DNA from: Polysphondylium violaceum
Taxonomy: Eukaryota > Evosea > Eumycetozoa > Dictyosteliales > Dictyosteliaceae
Length of the DNA: 30,928 nt
Direction of reading: 5' to 3'
NCBI GenBank assembly: GCA_000277445.1
Contig: AJWJ01000270.1
Span: 1-30,928 of the forward strand
The notes below the pieces were generated by a model that had not been told where the DNA came from, made no database searches, and saw only the letters and a list, made by a program, of their open reading frames with translations. The stretch's first letter is position 1; every line of letters starts with the position of its first letter. The position numbers and the translations under genes were made by a program. Of the stretch, positions 1 to 13,000 are shown in pieces.

Positions 1-2313
1 AAGAAGCGCTAGAGTCCACGGCAAGAGTGTTTCCTTCGACAATACTAACAGAGGTGACCATTGGTGGCATTTCATCGACGTTTTCATAGGTAACCTTTAA
101 GGTGTCTTGTGGGAACATGGTGTCAATAGTTAAACTGGTAATACTGGCAAGTTGAGTATTACTAAACACATAGTAAACTGGTCTTCTTGGGTGGATTTCA
201 AAATCAACAATATATTCCTGAGTGGTTGGATTGTAAAATACATCATATCCTTCAGTGCTATAGGTATTGGTGGGGAAGAAATCAGTGCTATAGAGCAAGA
301 ATCTAAAAACAAGATCTGGGACGTCTAGCTTCAAGGTTGCTCTAATTGGAACAGATTTAGTTAAAAGAGTAGTATCAATATTATTGGTAGAGAAACTAAT
401 TCCCTTAATATTTGCAGTGGTGAAAATACTTGGAATGGGATTGGGGAGGACTTGTTGAATAACATTACCTGCATCATTCACTACTCTAACAATGTCAAAA
501 GTAGGGTTTTCGATGTTAAATTCAATGGCACCATTGTATTCATTACCAGATACGATATTTGCTGGGGTTGCAATAACAACAGCTCCAAATTGAGGAGGAG
601 ATACTACGCTGTCAAAAGGAGAGGCACTAGAATAGTTTAATCTATAGATACGTTTACGACCTACTTGAGCAATAAAATTACAACTTGAAGTAATGGTAAT
701 ATCTATATTGTAGTTTCAGCAGTATTAGAGAAAGTAAACAACCCTTGCTAATAGAAATACAAACCTGCAATAGTTGGATTGGATTTTGTAATCCATTGTT
801 GAGTTTGACCATTGAGTTGAAGATAAACCAACAGACTTGTACCTGCGAAATTCCAAGTTGGATAAGAGAAAGATACTTTATAACCATCTACAATGTTACC
901 AAGAGAATAAGAGTATGGATAGGTGAGATACTTTTTAGCTTCAACTTGCCCTCTTTTAATCAAGTAACTCTGAGTTGAATCAAAGACTTTAGCTTTAGAG
1001 TTATAGATAGCATTGAAAAAAGTAGTCGCTGGTCTATTTAGGGCATCAATAAAACTCAATGCATATGATTGTGGTGCAATAGATGTTTGGGCTATAGATA
1101 AAATGTCAGTATATATAAAGATATGTATAGTAGGTCGTTGGTTTTAAATATATAGTTACCTGGTAAAGTTTTATCAGTTTTACCCAAATTTAAAGGAGCA
1201 TTTGCAGTAATTGTGTTAAAATCCTCTTTAATTGAAACTGTACTAGCAGCTAGACCTTTTCTATTCATGTGAATAAGGTAGATACCTTTTTTGGTGTTAC
1301 CTTCAGTTGGTCTAGATATAGAATAATAACCTCCAGTTACGTTACTTGCAATCAAATTACCATTGAGATTGTTTTCATAACTAAGAGTAGTGAATGAATA
1401 ATCTGGATTGATTGGACTGGTACTATATTGAGATGTACCCACCCATGCACCTAATCAACGTTGGTGGTTAATATAAAATATATACATTTAGTATATAATA
1501 ATTAATGCTTACTTGGGGTAAATGGAGAAGGAATGGTGATAAAGATGTCAGTGTTTGGAGTAGTTTTCAAATTAACTATAATAGAGAATGAGATGTGTGA
1601 GGTTGTTGGAGGGGCACCCAACAAGGCATAATAGATACGGTATTGTTGAAGACCCATAATTTTTACATAACTAGAGTAAGGAGATGATGTATGTTTTAAT
1701 TGATCCATATTCAAATATTGGGTCATTGGAGTGGTGATTTTTAAATCATAATAAAATAAACCATAACCAGTGATAACTGGAGCTGAAGTTTTATCATATT
1801 CAAATTCAGGAACAGCTAATATTATAATCAAATAATTAATATCATGTAGAGTAATTAAATCTATTCACTGTAAAATGACTTACCAAGACATTGATATGCA
1901 TCAACTTTTACAGAGAATGTTGTGCCTTCAGAATTTTTTAATGAAACAACCAAATCACCAGATGTAGCAAGGGTTGGTTTAAAGACAATTTGAGCCTTTA
2001 AAAGAGTACCCGAAATTGCGAGAGTACTAAAAGTTGATACAAAAGGAGTAGAAACATATTGAATTCCTCCCTTAGGATCTTGGAAAGCTACTTCATAAAC
2101 ATAAGAACAAGTTGTATCTGTTGTATAGATTGGATATGGCTTGTATCTAATAGAGTCAACAGTAACAGATTCTAAATATTTAGAGAATTAACATTCATTT
2201 TCATAATTATATATAGCTTGAATAATAATAAAATGATAATATTTACCAGATACTTGAATGCTACTTAAAAAAACTAAAGCAAATAAGATAAAGAAATAGC
2301 AATAACCCTTCAT
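1..2313 (-). CDS. ComC-like secreted surface protein, copy A (3' part beyond the left edge)
   Basis: Partial gene; six exons are visible: 2247-2313, 1884-2171, 1513-1815, 1160-1450, 765-1091 and 1-702, giving 659 codons without a stop. Every intron is GT-AG and phase 1. I chose the ATG at 2311-2313 because it opens a hydrophobic signal peptide (residues 1 to about 22, starting MKGYCYFFILFALVFLSS); an ATG further upstream in the same frame would bury it. The rest looks like extracellular beta-sandwich sequence with few cysteines. It aligns along its whole length with the next gene: LIHMNRKG against LIHTNRRG, PYSYSLGNIV against PYSYSQGNIV, HPRRPVYY against YPRRPVYF, and an identical TYENVDEMPPMV. 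This resembles the dictyostelid ComC/EGF-like/TIG family; that placement rests on memory, and no function is claimed. It has one intron, at 1092-1159, that its paralogue lacks. The last junction (donor GTTTGT) is the least certain. Confidence 0.82.
1092..1159 (-). other. intron in copy A that is absent from copy B
   Basis: The minus strand reads KTLP, then a GTAACT donor, 68 AT-rich bases with in-frame stops, and an acceptor ending CTATAG. Splicing gives KTLP-AQTSIAP. In the paralogue (around 5185-5215) the matching stretch, KTLPALPIGIVP, is read straight through. Both exon phases agree (phase 1). Confidence 0.78.
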
Positions 2314-2846
2314 TTTATTTGTTTTATATCTGTATTTGTTTTTGAGTCGACCTCCAATAAAATAAAAATAAAACAAAGATGTTTCTTTTAATTCTCAATC
2401 CTTAAGACCCAAGAGAATGGTCTTGGTTTACATCGTCAGCTCCAAAAGAAAAAGGTGGGAAAAAAAAATCCCGTAAAATTATCGTTTTGAAAGAGGTAAG
2501 ATCGCACTGATCATATTATTTTTGATAAGGAATGCACAAAAAACGACAAAAAAAGAGGCAAAATTAAAATAGGAAAGAAAAAATATTGTAGTTTTTTGGT
2601 GAGGACCAAATTAGCAAAGCAACAACAAACGTGAAAGAAAAAAACATCCCCCACACTGCTCAAACCCATCAAAAAAACATGATCACAAAGCTTTGAAAAA
2701 CCTTTTCTTTTTCAAATTTTATGCAAGGTCGTAAAAATATAAATTTATTTTAATTTTTTTTTATTTTTTTAATTTTTTTTAAAAGGTCTTGAGCCTTGAA
2801 TCTAAGCTCATCAAAAATAGTGAAACAGATTCATACGATGGCTAGA
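2314..2846. promoter_or_regulatory. intergenic: copy A promoter and copy B 3' end
   Basis: This is 533 bases between the start of copy A and the stop of copy B, both on the minus strand. It is AT-rich with A and T runs of 7-9 bases (such as 2749-2780). A minus-strand AATAAA at 2744-2749 lies about 100 bases past the copy B stop and could serve for polyadenylation. I found no open frame, tRNA or repeat in it. Confidence 0.5.
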
Positions 2847-5528
2847 CTATGGAGACATGGTAATTTCGTCGAGTTTTGCCATACAAATTTGACGAAGTTG
2901 AAGAATGACACGGAGTTGAGGAGTTGGACGAGACTTGAGCATTTCGAGTAGGGTGCCCAAATGCTCGATTTCAGCGCTGTCAATCAGTTGCGAGACAAAT
3001 TGAATAATGAGGGAGAGTTTGTTTGGTTGAATCAATAAGGGTTTTTCAGTGAGTTGGAGAATCAACAAGATGTTTTTGAGGTTGGGATCAACGCCTTTTT
3101 CAATGTATCCTAACCATGGTTGAGTGGGCACAATAGTGTAAATGTTTGAAACGAGGCCGTTTTTGGTTACCCTGACGAGGAAGGAGTCCTTGGTGGCTGG
3201 TCTGAGGAAAGTTAAGACAGAGTTTGTGAGGAGATCAATTCTAGGTGCAACAACAAATGGAGCATTTGCTTCGGTGGAAGAGTACTCGATAAGGGTGTTG
3301 GCGGTTTCTGAACCGAAATTGTAACCAAACAAGGTGACTAAACGGTTGCTTTCGATTTTGTATTGAGCATTTTGAATAGATGGGGTGAAGGACGAGGTGG
3401 TGTTGATCGAGTAGCCATAGCCCATGGTTTGTAAATCAGAGGTCGAGTAACCATTAAAGTTGAGATGATTATCAATGAGACCATAGACAGAGAAATAGAC
3501 ACCACTAGATAAACCGAAGCCATATGGGAGCTTAACAGTGGCTCTGTATAAACCAGCGCCAATTAATTCAGATTTGGCAGAAACTGATCTGAAACCAGCT
3601 TCAGTGGCATAGACGGTCGGTGTTCTAGATGGTTCGATACCTGAGCCTGTTTCGGTGACAGCAAATTCAACGACAACTTCTCTGACAATACCAGAGACAT
3701 CAACAGGGGCTGGTGTGACGATGTTGAATGAAGTCAAGACCGGTGCAACAGTTTCTCTAGTATCACTACAACCAACATACAATTTAATGTTTTTGGATTC
3801 GGTAAAGAATGGATTTGGATATGGTGCAAAGACAGATGAGATTATCATAGAGTTATCATAGAGCTTCATGTCCTGAATGAAATAGTTTTGACTAATACAT
3901 CTATTGTTGATCTTGATTGGGAAATGGTAGGTGCCTAAATACATGTCACCAGTGACGGCGTCGGCTGGGGTAAAGGTAAAGTTGAAACCAACTGGATCAT
4001 AGTCACCAGCAATCCAAACAGTACCGTTTTTAAGACCATTGTAGGTATCTTTGATGGTAAGGATAAGGGTTGATTCAGTGTAGCCTGCGATTGATGAATC
4101 AATGTTGATCACACTACTTGGACTATAGGTCATTGAGGATACCATTGGTGGCATTTCATCGACATTTTCGTAGGTGACTCTGAGGCCAAAGGCGGGATCC
4201 ATTGCTTCCAAAGCCCAACTGAAAAAAGTAAAGCCCAAGGCAGAGATTGTAAAGTAGACTGGTCTTCTTGGATAGATTTCAAAATCTACATCATACATCT
4301 GGGTGGATGGGTTGTATTGAGCATCATATGTAATGCCATCATTGGTATTTGAGAGGAAAAGAGTGGGGGGATACATAATGAACTTGAAATTTAAATCAGT
4401 GGCTGGACCCATATCAATGTGAGCTCTGATTTTTATGGGTTCAGTGCCAGTACTAATGTCAATATCATTTTTGGAATAAGTAATTCCTTTGATCATGTTC
4501 AAATCAGAGGGATAGACGGCAGCTTTGGGGAGTTCCATTAAAGTGTAGGAGCCAAGGTCATTGAATACTCTGATATGTTTAAGACCGCTAATGTCTTGAC
4601 TAAATTCATAGACACCATCAAATTCATTGCCAGAGACACGATTGGCAGAGGTGGCCAAGAGGGGATCAGTAGTGTCGACACCGGAATAGAAAGCAGTGAT
4701 CTTGTTGAAAGCAATTTCACCAACTACACGAATTCTATAGATTAACTTTGGACCAACTTGACCAAGGTAGACAAAATCACTAAGAGTTGGAGTTATTGAA
4801 TCTATATAATTATAGAGAGTAATTAGATTAGTATATTTGTATTGGCTAATCCATCATTAAAATACTCACTATAGGTGACCATTGGTGTAGTTTTGGGGGT
4901 GGTGACAACATTATTAGTGGTGACTTTATAGCTCATAGAGTTGTTGAATAAGCCCCAGGTTGGATGAGAAAAAGATACTTTGAAACCATTGACAATGTTT
5001 CCTTGAGAATAAGAGTATGGGAAAACAAGATATTGATTTGACTGATAACTTGTTTTGGATAAAAGATAATAGTGTGATCTATCATAAATTGGTGTGTAGA
5101 TATTATAGATTACATTATAGTAACTAATACTTGGTCTATTGTTGGATTGAACAAAGCCAGGGCTGTTTGAGATTGGTACAATACCAATAGGCAAGGCTGG
5201 TAAAGTCTTGGAGAATGAAAATACAGAGGCAAAGTTGGTATTGTCTGATAAAACATTTACACTCTCACTGACTATAGCTTGGGAAGCAACAAAACCACCC
5301 CTTCTATTGGTATGAATTAAAATAGTACCGTTTTCAGCATTACCCTCTGAAATTGCAGACGAAAAGAACCCAATCCCTTGGCTTTTGGATAAAAAGGTAT
5401 TTCTATTGGCATTGTTTTGATAATTCAAGATAGACATTGAATAATATGAATTTGCAATAGAGGTATCATGGCTTTTGGTACCCAATAATGGGCCTATATA
5501 ATTTTAGTACTACATTAATAATCTTATA

Positions 5529-5582
<54 letters not shown>

Positions 5583-6375
5583 GATTAATATTACCTTTGC
5601 TAATTGGAGGATTAATTTTAATTACAATGGTTTGGGTTTCAGAAACTTTAAGAGTTAAATCAAATTCATTAGCATAGCCAGTGGCAAGAGTTTTGTATTG
5701 GAACAAGAAAGCAAACTGTTGTCTATTTTGAATAAATGGTGCAGCATAGAATTGGAGGGAAGAGATATCTGAATTTCCTATCAAAGACTTGTATAAATTC
5801 TTTGTCAATGGAGTGGTAATCTTGAATACATAGCCAAAACTAAAAGAATTTTGTTTGACAAAAGGCTTGGAGTTTTCATCATATGTGATAAATGGTGTTT
5901 CTATCAAATTATGTTAGAATGAGTTACAATAATATTATTATTTGTTGTTATTATTTGTTACTTACTAACACAATCATATGGGTCGAGAGTAATGTCAAAT
6001 GGCACAGAATTGTTATTCATGGTTTTTAAAACTAAATCACCAGAGGTTCCAGCTTGTTTGGTAAAAGTAACTGAGTAAGAGACAGTTGTTGGTGTAGCAT
6101 ATGAGATTGTGAATGTGGTTGGCTCAACAATCTTGACACCAAGAGTATCAACTAAAGTAAGAGAATATTTATAATCACATGTCGTACCAAACGCATAGTC
6201 TCCAAAATTGACTGGTTTTACAGGATTGGGTTGGAGAGTAACAGATTCTATTACATGAATGTATTAATATTTAGAACCCAATTAATTTACTCTACTCTTT
6301 GATGATCTTACCAGAAAGCTGAATAAAAAAGAAAATAAAAGGTAATAAAAAAAGGAGGGTGTAGGGACTCTTCAT
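2847..6375 (-). CDS. ComC-like secreted protein with IPT/TIG-like domain, copy B
   Basis: Five exons: 6312-6375, 5966-6247, 5595-5900, 4870-5493 and 2847-4801. All junctions are GT-AG and phase 1, and the predicted protein is 1076 residues. The start at 6373-6375 opens a strong signal peptide (residues 1-21, hydrophobic core LLFLLPFIFFFIQL). Residues 22 to about 890 are beta-rich modules shared with copy A, including RRPVYF and TYENVDEMPPMV. About 898-988 resembles an IPT/TIG fold (VTLFGYNFG, then NTLIEYSS). Family members that I recall continue after the TIG unit into cysteine-rich EGF repeats and a membrane segment. Here the last 88 or so residues are cysteine-poor, leucine-rich and helical, with no membrane segment, so the product may be secreted rather than anchored. 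Cell adhesion or signalling is a guess from the family. The gene lies 534 bases behind copy A and is divergent from the spatacsin gene. Confidence 0.88.
5528..5583. repeat. ATT trinucleotide microsatellite in an intron
   Basis: An almost pure run of TTA/ATT units lies in the intron between exons 3 and 4 of copy B, directly next to the GTAATATT donor at 5591-5594. The intron is otherwise short and AT-rich. Confidence 0.93.
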
Positions 6376-7060
6376 GTTTATCTCTTCTTTTTTTCTATAA
6401 TGAAACAAAATCAAATCTTAACTTTGAAAGTAACAAGTGAATGTCAGAAAAAATCATTTTTTTAAATATTAATAAATATCTCGGTTGAGCTGAAAACCAT
6501 CTCGTTAAGCGCAAAACAAAAAAAGCCCAAATACACAAAAAATGAAAAAAAATATTCGTGATTGATCAAAGAAAAAGATTCACACCTTGATGCTACCAAT
6601 AATAGTTTTTTTGGGAACTGGCTCTAATCTACTTCTGGAATACTTTATCAGGATAATCTAGGCTCCCATCTACTTCTTTACACGATACAATACTGTTTAC
6701 TCAGCTCTCCAACAACGGGTGGCATTATTATTTCATGTTGATACTACTAATAATTCATATGGTCAGATACATATATGAATATATCTATTATATGTTGATC
6801 AGATTAATATCTACTTTTCATATGGTGTGGGAAAAGTAAAAAGATATCTGTGCAAAAAAAGTGATAATTTTTTTTTACAAAAAAAATTGAAAAAATTCTA
6901 AAAATCCCTGGTGCGTGGGTGAAGATATATTCCACACATAAATTGCCACCATTTATATCAGATATCTGATTTTATCCACCAAATATACACTCTCACACAC
7001 AACACTTTTTTTTTTTTTTTTTTTTTCAAATAAAAGTGACACTCGAATAAGATATATATA
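6376..7060. promoter_or_regulatory. bidirectional intergenic region between copy B and spatacsin
   Basis: This is 685 bases between two divergent starts, so it should hold both promoters. It is AT-rich, with several A and T runs and a pure run of 21 T at 7006-7026, about 35 bases before the spatacsin ATG. T runs just upstream of start sites are common in dictyostelid promoters. The part at 6600-6740 is less AT-rich than its surroundings. I see no gene or RNA there. Confidence 0.5.
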
Positions 7061-10000
7061 ATGATGGAGACATTACCTGTCTTGATTAGGAGTTTTAATG
7101 CTCCGACAAAGAAACAACAGCACCCACACTTACACGTGCAGCAATCACAGCAATCGTCATATTACAGAGACTTGTTGTTTGATCAGAGCGACAAAGAGTC
7201 TTTTCTCGATACTTGCAAAGCGTCACTTGATTTGAATTATGCAGCATTTAGCAAACATGTGGGGACCAAGTCAATGTTATTGTTGGCGTCGCTATCGAAT
7301 CCACTAGGTAGTAGTGGGAATGATGCATATGGATATTTATCAACGTCTGCGTCTTCGTCAGACTATAGTTCATCACCGTCACCTTCTCCGTCATTCCTCT
7401 CATCTCTACATTCATCATCAATCATATCATCTGCCTCTGCCATGAATAATATCAGTGGCAATGGTAATAGTAACACATCAACAACAACAACAGCAGCAGA
7501 AGGATGGAGATCAAAGTTATTATTAGATAAAGATATTTACCCATTACAGTTTTATAGTAATAGTAGTAGTAGTAGTAGTAGCAACAATAGCTCTGTAAAT
7601 ATAAAGTTTAATCAACAACAACAACACTATTATATACCAAACATAAACGTAGATCAATATGAATGGGTATCTCCAAATGTAAAAAAGGATATAGTTTCAT
7701 TGTATGGTGGAGGGTTTAATGATGGCACCAGCAGTCAGATGAAACCATCACATCTTGTAGTTTTAGATCAACTCAGTAAGACATTGCATCTCTTTTCTTT
7801 GTTTCATAATAATCTCAATGAAAGTTGCAATCAGTTTACAACCAGTGAGACACCTATCGACGCGTCAAAGATTAGATTAAAGAGTTCTCTTTGTATAATA
7901 TCACCGTTTGCCGAGGATGCCAAAGACCATTTCAACAACAGCGGCAGTAAAGCAACAATATCGAGAAACATCTATCACGACTACATATTGCATTCATTTA
8001 GTATCCCCTTCAAAGAGATAGTAGAGAGGGTCTCTCATGTCGACGAAAACGCGGCAGTCAATGATTGCCAAGTAGAGATCCTGTCGGCTGACGACAGAGG
8101 CAATATCGTGTTGCTCGTGCAAGGATGCACAGTCGTGTCGTTAAAGATCCAGCAGATGGAGCAGTACCATTACTTGTTTTTCATTGTCAAGCGTTTCAAT
8201 TTAGCCATCAACGACTCGCTGCTCAATGCCATGCAGAATATAACGACACGTCATACAGATATCATCAATGGCAGCTCAGGACATCTCGCAAGATACATGA
8301 AGCAATGGCTGTTTGTGTTGGATAAAAAGACTGCACAGATAGACATATGGAATGCCAATGGCAAGAAAAGAGGTATCATTCAAACACGGTCCTACATGAA
8401 ATACAACGGCATCGATATTGCAAAGCTCGACGACGACCAGCAGATGAAAGGTAAGCATGGAAGCACAGGGCGCAGTGAGACAGCAGTATACTAACCAATA
8501 ATACTACAGTAGAGTTTATAGATTTTAGTGTATCGTTTGATTTGATGTCTATTAGTATTGTGGACTCGACAGACAGGATCTATATGTTGTCGATAGATGA
8601 CTACTTTCAACAGTTTTATCAACATACTATATTGCATTCATTGAATGTCGTATCGTTTGCAAATGCTTTTAAAAAGAGATTGGGCGGATTCGTTGGTAGC
8701 AATAGCAGCAATACAGTAGGTAGCCAATTTGACGAAACCTTTTACGATGTACATAGTAATAGAGAAAATGAAGAGGAGGAGGAAGAAGAGGACGACGACG
8801 AGGACGACTATGATGAAGACGACGACGACGAGATTGAAATCGATGGCCCTATTGAGCAGTTTCAGTTTAGATACAAGAAGCAGTACCAACAGTTTGCCAA
8901 CGACCGTTCGTCTGTGTTTTTGTACCATTGGTACGAGACAGACGTCTGCATAGAGTCTTTGGAAAACTCCAAAGCAGAGTTTGAGTCGACGTTACACTGG
9001 TTGCCCAAGAATGTCGTGCATCATCCCAACAACGGATTCAACATCACCACATCAAGTGCCATCAACGCCGCCATGTCCAGTGGCCAGCTAAGGTCATCGT
9101 CCTCCAAAGAGAACCTGTCCAACATAACACGTTCTATGTCGACCGTCGACGAGCTGGCGAGTGTCCCCGAACTGCACACACTGTCCTCGTCCATCGATAA
9201 CAACAGCAACAACAACAACAAAAACCCTCCATCCACAAGCAGCAACAGCTGCCATGTGCTCTCACCCCACAGCATCAGAACCGAACATATTGGCAACCAG
9301 TATCTCCTTTCATTCTCTTTGTTTGTGTCGCCTAGACTGGTGGTCTACCAAAAGATCTACTATGTCAAGAACCAGTTCAAGACCGAGTATTTCCTCTACG
9401 ACCGTATCAAGGTGATGGACCGATGCTCGTATCTGGTCTTTAGCCAACACCAGGTGTGTCTCAGATTGATCGACAACTCGTTCTATGTGCTCGATCACGC
9501 AGGAATGAATGTCATCCTCGTCGACCAGAACCAACAGCAGATTCTCAACAACTTGATCATGTTTGAAGGCTCAGAGAGTGCAAATCACGTGTGTACACTA
9601 AACAAATGGAACAAAAGAGACCTCAAGCTCCATGCCCTCCATCTGGGCCTAAAGTACCGTCAGCTGGACGTTGTCGAGCCGGCATTAAAGAGTCTGGATC
9701 TCGACCAACAGCTGCCCGGCAGCAAGCTCTTGGTAAACACAATCCTCGAACACTCGGCAAATGCTGCCAACGCCAACGTGCACAACGAGACCTTTACCAA
9801 TGAGCTTCTCCATATCACAATGAATTTCATTGGTTTGATTATCAAGAACCGTGCATCACAAGTCCACCAAAACCTTCTCTTGATCAACAGCACCGGAAAC
9901 AACGAGCAAGAGATGAATAACATCAATTGGACAGAGTCTCTTGCACAGCTCCAACAAGAACACAATTTGTCGCTTCCCTTGCTCTTGAACAGCAATAGCA

Positions 10001-13000
10001 ATACCCTGTTTTCCAACGGGGATGCAGGCGTCAGCGCCCCAGAGTCGGGTGAGGCCGACAAAGCCACCCCTATCCAAGATCTCCTCCACTTTACCATGAT
10101 CTTGGAGGCACTCAGAGTGTTCCAGAAAAAGAAACAGGACCCTGGCGTCAGCTTGGCCACTTCGCACGACAAGAGATACACGTTCTCGAGTGCTACAGCG
10201 TCACCCTACAGAGCCACCTCTGTGCAGCAGCGTAATTTACAAGACATTGATATCTTTTCGTTGCACTCCAACTCTCTTATCGATATGACCCAATCATTTA
10301 TCAACGCAGGCATCGATCTGGCTCGTTGGGACAGCATGGAGGAGATGGAGATCATCAGGGAGTCCCTGACCGTCACGGGCAACATCTCGACACTGATCTC
10401 TTATATCAACTGGAGACGTGAGCAAAGAGGTATCCTGTTTATCGGCGAATCGATAGACACCAGCAAGCTGCCCCAAGGCCCGCACTATAGCCAACACAAT
10501 TATGTTCCCCTGCCCAAATTCATTCCCTCCTACGGACCCTTTACCCTCGACCAAGTCATTCAGATCTCCTCGTGCTTTATTTACCAGGCTGTCAGTCAAG
10601 ACCAACTGGACAACGCCATCAAGCTGTTGACCACAATTGGCACCCCCATCGGACCCAACCTCAAGCAACTCGTCTACAACACCTCGCGTAGAACCATCAG
10701 GACCCTGCTTTTGGACGCTCTCGCCTCCCACCCCTTGGTGCAAGACCCTGCATTCTTTTCCAACAAGGTGGACCAGCTGTTGGACTTTTGCGAGAAACTC
10801 GAGAGGCTGTATCCCAACTACTCGTACCATCGCGAGTTTTCCCGACTCTCGTTCAAGTGGCCGCCCTTTTTGGAGTCCAAGCCTCCCCTCTTGGTGCAAC
10901 AACAACAGCAGCTCCAACAGCAATTTATGTCGCAGTACAATAGCCACAACTTGGATCTCTACTTTGACGACGACGTCAAGTTGCTTTGCCAAGAGGTCGA
11001 CGATGTGCTCCCCGACACTGAGCATTTATACGGGTTCCAGATCATCACGACCGGCGGCGGGGCAAGTGCCCCCATACAGCAGTCCAACGTGTACAGCTCG
11101 GGTTTCCTGAGAGGAGGACCCCCACCCCAGACCTCTCACCACCATCACCACCCCCATCACATCGTAGGGAATGTGGCCAATCGCGTGGTACTCTATCCTC
11201 CCACACCCTCCAAGAACTCAGCCTCGGGCAGTGCAGGTAGCGACGGCTACAGCCACTTCACCTTGGGATGGGTGTCCCAGTGGTCCGAGGGTACCAAAGA
11301 GAGAATACTGATTGACAAGCAATACGAGCTCGGCAAACAGTCTCTAAAGTCCAAGCTCATACACTCTATCTCGCACAACCAACACATTTCGCTGCTTGAC
11401 CTCGTCAATCAACTCTCTATCTCTGAGATTGGTTATCTCCGATCCATGATCCTTGACTCGAGTGCCAAGGGTGTGGAGGACGACACCGATCCGCAACACC
11501 AGCAACAACGCTCACTCTACGAATGGATCATCTCGTCACTGGGCGTTGCCTCGCCATTCATCAGAGACCTCTTTCTCAACCACTTGGCCAAACACAAGAT
11601 CTTTCTCATCGAGGCCGAAAAGGCACCAGTGTTCCATCTCGACTTTAACCACGGCGCGGATGCCAATCAGATCCTCATGAAGCGTTTGGCACTGAACCAT
11701 CTACTCTTTCCCGAGAGTGCCGACGCGTCCATGTCGGGCTCGAGTTTGTTTAAGGCTCATTCGTATCCGCTAAACACCCTTTTGCCCATTGGCAACACAA
11801 GTGACTTTCATAAGTACTTTATCAAGTTTTGCATCGACAACAGTCTCTATCTGCTCTTGACCTCGTATCTCGACTCGTATCAGCTGGCTCGTGATCACAG
11901 CAGCCGTGCTCTGTTGGACATCAGCATCGACTCGCTCACCAAACATCCGTTGGTGCAGCTCCATCTCTTGATGAGATCCAAGCGAACGACCAACGATCTC
12001 ATCCAGGCCAACATTGTCAATACCGTGTCGCTCTTGACGGCCGACAACAGCAACTCGCGTCACACATACACATCCGCCGAAGGCAAGGACGTCCAGGTGC
12101 AGTTGGAGCAATTCTTTTCCATGCTCAACGCCTGCATGGACCGATACTCTGATCGTCCTCTCTTGGTGCTCGGGTCTATGATGTACTCGCCATTCAGCGT
12201 CAAGGATCTGTTTAGCGAGATCTCTGACAGAGGAAAGAAACTCGAGTCCAAGCTCCTCTTGTTGTCGATCGAGTCTGCCTATCCCACCATCCACGCCCTC
12301 TTGGAGAATCTCCAGACCATCTCCTCCTTTAGAAGCCCCTCCTCTGCAAATCTTTCACAACTGGCCACCTCCAACAAACCCAGAGACATTGTTAGTGCCA
12401 AGCAGGACATCTCTTTGTCAGAGTTGCTCGAAAACGACTCACTCTTTCATTTGGGCCATCTCTTTGGCGCCGATCAGGCCTCTGACCCCACCTTTAGAGT
12501 CCAGCGTTCGCTCATCCCCGAATTTGCCTCGCAATCATTCAAAGAGGGTTACCACGACAATCTTGATGTCTTTTATTTCCTAGAAAAGGGCCGACCAATG
12601 AAGGCCTATCAATTCTTGCTCAAATCATTAAAAGGCGACACCGACAACACAGGCACCGCCACCAACGGCATATTCAAAAACGATCAAACAAGAAATACAT
12701 TTGGTTGGATGCTTAGATTGTTTTCACTCAAACGCGTCTATTGTCAACAGTCCACCAGCTCTAGCGTCGTGTTACTCGACCTCTGCCAAATGCAAGAGTA
12801 TAGCGAGATGATTAGAATTGATCTATCCATGGCCAAGCGACTATTGTCCTCCAACGGCACCGGCTCGCCCGTGTCCTCTTCGTCGTCCTCTAATGGCTCG
12901 CCCTACTTTTCATCCAACTTGAATGATAGTCCAACATTTATTAAAAAGCTTAATTCATTCTACAAAAACACCTCTTTTAAAAATGGCGTAGCCTCCGGCA

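Noticed and set aside
6735-6830. Loosely repeated ATGTTGAT...TTCATATGG segments
   Set aside because: Only two short, imperfect copies in AT-rich DNA, not beyond chance.
9660-10181. 173-codon minus-strand frame in spatacsin
   Set aside because: The same kind of shadow over a GC-rich part of the gene, with no recognisable protein content.
10294-11025. 243-codon open frame on the minus strand within spatacsin
   Set aside because: It lies opposite GC-rich coding sequence. Its composition (Leu/Val/Gly/Gln-rich, no motif) is what the complement of such codons gives, and the plus-strand gene is certain.
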